Shown piece by piece: positions 61,049 to 64,000 of a stretch of DNA of 64,000 nucleotides. The first letter of the stretch is position 1; every line of letters starts with the position of its first letter. The DNA is from Cystobacter ferrugineus (GTDB taxonomy: Bacteria > Myxococcota > Myxococcia > Myxococcales > Myxococcaceae), in the NCBI RefSeq assembly GCF_001887355.1, contig NZ_MPIN01000017.1:62001-126000 (forward strand). The letters run 5' to 3'. A model generated the notes under the pieces. That model was not told the origin of the DNA. It saw nothing but the letters and a program-made list of their open reading frames with translations, and made no database searches. Made by a program: the position numbers and the translations under genes.

Positions 61049-63757
61049 CTAGCCCGCGGTGGGTTGGCTGACGGCGGGCACCTCGGACGCATCGCGCGGA
61101 CCCGAGGACTTGTAGCCGAGCAGGCGCAGGCCGTTGGCGACCACCAGGAGCGTGCTGCCCTCGTGGAGCACCACCGCCTCGCTGATCCGCGTGAGCCCGA
61201 GGATGGCGGCGATGATCAGCACGCCACTCACCCCGAGGGCGATCATCAGGTTCTGCCGCATCACCGACGTGGCGGCGCGGGCGAGACCCAGGGCGAAGGG
61301 CAGCCGCGACAGGTCATCGCTCATGAGCACCACGTCGGCGGTCTCCAGCGCCGCGTCCGAGCCGGCACCCCCCATGGCCACACCCACCGCGGCGGCGGCG
61401 AGCGCGGGGGCGTCGTTCACCCCATCGCCGACCATGGCCACCGAGCGCTCCTTGCCCAGCTCGCGCACCGCGGTGACCTTGTCGGCGGGCATCAGCGGGG
61501 CGCGTGCCTCGTCGAGCCCCACCCGCGAGGCGATGGAGCGGGCGACGCGCGCGTTGTCTCCAGAGAGCATCACCGTGCGCTCGATGCCCGCTCGCTTGAG
61601 TTCCTGGACGGTCTGTTGCGCGCCCGAGCGCAACGTGTCCGCCACCCCGAGCACGCCGAGGAAGCGCGACCCGCGGCGCACCACCATGGTCGTCTGCCCC
61701 GCCTCCTCGAGCCGGTTCACCTCGGGGGCGAGCTCGGGGGGAAGCGGCTGGCCCGCGAAGAGCGCGAGGTTGCCTACCTCCACGGCCTCCTCGCCGAGCT
61801 TCGCGCGGATGCCCTGGCCGTGGATGGCCTCGAGATCCTTGGCGCCCGGGGGCAGCGAGAGGCCCTCGCGCGAGGCGGCCTGCACCACGGCGTGGGCGAG
61901 CGGATGGGCGGAGAGCGACTCGACGGCCGCGGCGGTGCCGAGCAGCTCCTCGCGGGACACACCCGGGGTGGGCGAGGCGGTGAGGAGCTGGGGCCGGCCC
62001 ACGGTGAGCGTGCCCGTCTTGTCGAAGGCGATGGCGCGCACGCCCGCGAGCAGCTCCAGGTAGATGCCACCCTTGACGAGCACGCCGCCGCGCGCCGCCG
62101 CCGCCACCGCGGACAGCACCGCCGAGGGCGTGGAGATGGCGAGCGCGCAGGGTGAGGCCGCCACGAGCAGCGCCACCGCGCGCAGGACGGCCTCCTTGAG
62201 CGGGGTGCCGAGCAGCACGAGCACCACCGGGAAGACGAGCGCGGCGATCATCACCAGGGGGGCGAACGTGCGCTCCAGGCGCTGGGCGAAGCGCTGGTTG
62301 GGGCCCTTCTGGGCCTCGGCCTGGGCGACCATGTCCACCACCCGCGCGAGCACCGACTCCGAGGCGGGCCGCGTCACCTCCACCTCCAGCAGGGCCTCGC
62401 AGTTGATGGTGCCGCTGAACACCTCGTCGCCGGGTTGTTTGGCCACGGGGATGGACTCGCCGGTGATGGCGGCCTGATCCAGCGAGCTCTTGCCCTCGCG
62501 GATGATGCCGTCCAGGGGCACGCGGTCGCCGGGGCGCACGACGATGCGCGCGCCCTGGGCCACCTCTTCCACGGGAAGCTCGACGAGCTCCTCGCCCCGG
62601 CGCACGCGAGCTACCTCGGGACGCAGGGCGCTGAGCGACTCGATGGACCGGCGGGCCTTGTCCATCGCCCGGTGCTCGAGCGCGTGGCCCGCGCTGAAGA
62701 GGAAGAGCAGGAAGGCGCCCTCGAACCAGGCGCCGAGCACCGCCGCGCCCAGGGCCGCCACCACCATCATGGTCTCGATGTCGATGCGCCGCTGGAGCAG
62801 CGACTGCACCGAGCCCTTGATGGCGAAGAAGCCACCGCTGGCCATGGACAGGGCCCAGACGAGCGTGGGGACCAGGGCGGGCACGGGGGCGAAGCGCTCG
62901 AGCAGCCAGCCCACGGCGAGCAGCACGCCGGCGGCCACGACGAGGGGCATCTCGAGCAGGGGAGCGAGGCCGCCACCATGGGCATGGTGCGAGCAGACAT
63001 GGCCCGCGGTGGGCACTTCCAGCCCGTAGCCGAGCGACTTCACCCGGGCCTCGACGTCCTCGAGGGTGAGGGCCTCGCGGTCGTACTCGACCACGAGCCG
63101 CTCGCTGGCGTACGCCACGCTCGCCGAGAGGATGCCGTTCATGCGGCTCACGGCGTGCTCGATGACGGCCGCCGCGTCGCCCGAGTCCATGCCGCGCACG
63201 AACCAGGTGTGGTGGTGGTAGCGCCCGGCCACGGTGGCGCTGGTGTACTGGGCGAGCGTGAGCAGTTGCTGGGGCGCCACGCCCTCGGGCTGGTAGTGGA
63301 TGCACACCTCGGTGTGGCCCGCGTCGCGCCGCAGGTGCACGTCGGTGACACCGTGGTGGGACTTCAGGGCCGCTTCCAGCTTCTCGAAGCGGCCGACTTC
63401 ATCGGTCTCGCCCGGGAGCGCGCCTTCCAGGTCCAATTGGAGCGCGGTGCCTCCACCTTCCGCGGGCCGGTTGCCGGGCGGGCGGATCCGCTTCGGCCGG
63501 GGCGCGTGGTGGTGGTGACCGTGGTCGTGGTCATGGTTGCAGCCCGGGCCGTGGACGTGCGGCTTGTCCTCGTGCGCGTGGGCATGGCCGTGGCCATGGT
63601 CGTGGCCGTGCTTGCAGCCGGGGCCGTGCACGTGGGGCTCGTGCGCATGGTCATGGCCGTGGTCATGAGCATGGTCGTGCTTGCAGCCGGGGCCGTGCAC
63701 GTGCGGCTTCTTCTCCCGGATGTTGCTGAAGCGGGCGCTCTTCTTGGGCTCGGACAT
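61049..63757 (-). CDS. heavy-metal P1B-type ATPase (Zn/Cd/Pb type) with His-rich N-terminus
   Basis: 902 residues from ATG 63757. The N-terminus has three HVHGPGC-type motifs among long His-Asp runs, a metal-binding sensor region. A degenerate HMA-like domain (about 195-250) lacks the CxxC. Core motifs: [12 protein letters not shown] (the CPx-type transmembrane metal site, SPC variant), DKTGTLTVG (phosphorylated Asp), HP and [13 protein letters not shown] with His-rich termini favours Zn/Cd/Pb or Co export. No metal regulator gene is visible before the window edge. Confidence 0.93.
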   Translation of the reverse strand: MSEPKKSARFSNIREKKPHVHGPGCKHDHAHDHGHDHAHEPHVHGPGCKHGHDHGHGHAHAHEDKPHVHGPGCNHDHDHGHHHHAPRPKRIRPPGNRPAEGGGTALQLDLEGALPGETDEVGRFEKLEAALKSHHGVTDVHLRRDAGHTEVCIHYQPEGVAPQQLLTLAQYTSATVAGRYHHHTWFVRGMDSGDAAAVIEHAVSRMNGILSASVAYASERLVVEYDREALTLEDVEARVKSLGYGLEVPTAGHVCSHHAHGGGLAPLLEMPLVVAAGVLLAVGWLLERFAPVPALVPTLVWALSMASGGFFAIKGSVQSLLQRRIDIETMMVVAALGAAVLGAWFEGAFLLFLFSAGHALEHRAMDKARRSIESLSALRPEVARVRRGEELVELPVEEVAQGARIVVRPGDRVPLDGIIREGKSSLDQAAITGESIPVAKQPGDEVFSGTINCEALLEVEVTRPASESVLARVVDMVAQAEAQKGPNQRFAQRLERTFAPLVMIAALVFPVVLVLLGTPLKEAVLRAVALLVAASPCALAISTPSAVLSAVAAAARGGVLVKGGIYLELLAGVRAIAFDKTGTLTVGRPQLLTASPTPGVSREELLGTAAAVESLSAHPLAHAVVQAASREGLSLPPGAKDLEAIHGQGIRAKLGEEAVEVGNLALFAGQPLPPELAPEVNRLEEAGQTTMVVRRGSRFLGVLGVADTLRSGAQQTVQELKRAGIERTVMLSGDNARVARSIASRVGLDEARAPLMPADKVTAVRELGKERSVAMVGDGVNDAPALAAAAVGVAMGGAGSDAALETADVVLMSDDLSRLPFALGLARAATSVMRQNLMIALGVSGVLIIAAILGLTRISEAVVLHEGSTLLVVANGLRLLGYKSSGPRDASEVPAVSQPTAG

Positions 63758-64000
63758 GGGGCTAGGGGCGGACGCGGTTCCGAAAACGGAACCGCGCACC
63801 GGAGGCTGGCGGGTGGTGGCGCGACCAGATCGACGGGGTGCTGCTGGCGGCCATGAGTTGGGACTGACCTCGATATTACTCGGTCGTTCCCTTTGGCGGG
63901 TTGCGCCGCTACGCCAAGAGGCTTGGTTCCCTGAGTCCCCCTTGCTCGGAGGGTGGCCAGGCTCGGTGTTGCTGATGGGGAGGTGCAGTCGCGGCGAGGT
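63758..64000. other. window end, no gene recognised
   Basis: 243 bases upstream of the P-type ATPase. I see no rRNA, tRNA or supported coding sequence. The ATPase promoter must lie here but is not obvious. Confidence 0.5.

Noticed and set aside
63758-64000. Partial rRNA or tRNA at the window end
   Set aside because: No conserved rRNA segment or tRNA fold could be recognised.

Overview
The window is a stretch of high-GC chromosome from a myxobacterium, most like Cystobacter, Archangium or Myxococcus. The evidence is codon use dominated by G or C at third positions, eukaryote-like Ser/Thr kinases with PEGA or sulfatase-modifying-type domains, DUSAM (DUF2379) domain proteins that I know only from myxobacteria, many lipoproteins, and a CFI-box protein. 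The species cannot be fixed from the sequence alone.

Layout. 1-3611 (+): deoxynucleoside kinase (cut by the window edge), panB, panC, smpB and an SspB-like adaptor. 3634-9741 (-): nitrilase-family hydrolase, FecR lipoprotein, LysM protein, HD-GYP phosphodiesterase, DUF971 protein and a PEGA Ser/Thr kinase. 9959-21156 (+): the translation and RNA cluster rimP, nusA, ylxR, infB, DUF503, rbfA, truB, a beta-grasp-like protein, rpsO and pnp. An intrinsic terminator lies in the leader ahead of rimP-nusA and another follows pnp. 21298-28241 (+): membrane protein, M23 peptidase, dut, a kinase fused to a sulfatase-modifying-type domain, an ABC-type binding protein and purB. 28267-35811: purC, lipoproteins, TrmJ-like methylase, HtrA protease, CFI-box protein with a TlpA thioredoxin, and three related lipoproteins.

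Accessory region 1 (35812-38370) has visibly lower GC. It holds a 25-bp repeat array and a two-gene operon of an AAA15/OLD-like ATPase and a small PD-(D/E)XK-like protein, which looks like an undescribed defence module. 38371-44909 is metabolic: cytochrome P450 with a divergent AraC regulator, glucose dehydrogenase, a cyclase-fold protein that has lost its metal ligands, and a GH15 glucoamylase/trehalase.

45045-47304 is the most interesting locus. A TIGR04222-type membrane protein has all five of its cysteines in a Gly/Ser tail. It is translationally coupled to a DUF692 (MNIO) iron enzyme and a small partner protein, which suggests cysteine modification of a membrane-anchored tail. A TetR regulator with its operator follows, then a strong terminator hairpin with no obvious upstream gene.

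48441-54299 holds YdcF-like, App1-like, small lipoprotein, 8-Cys-repeat lipoprotein and CxCPxHL-domain genes. Accessory region 2 (54354-58080) has a broken Mrr-like nuclease/DUSAM chimera, a two-domain DUSAM protein, a Cys-rich small protein and a HipA kinase fused to its own HTH domain. The end of the window (58098-63757, all -) carries a lipase, a methyltransferase, a lactonase-like metallo-hydrolase and a His-rich heavy-metal P-type ATPase.
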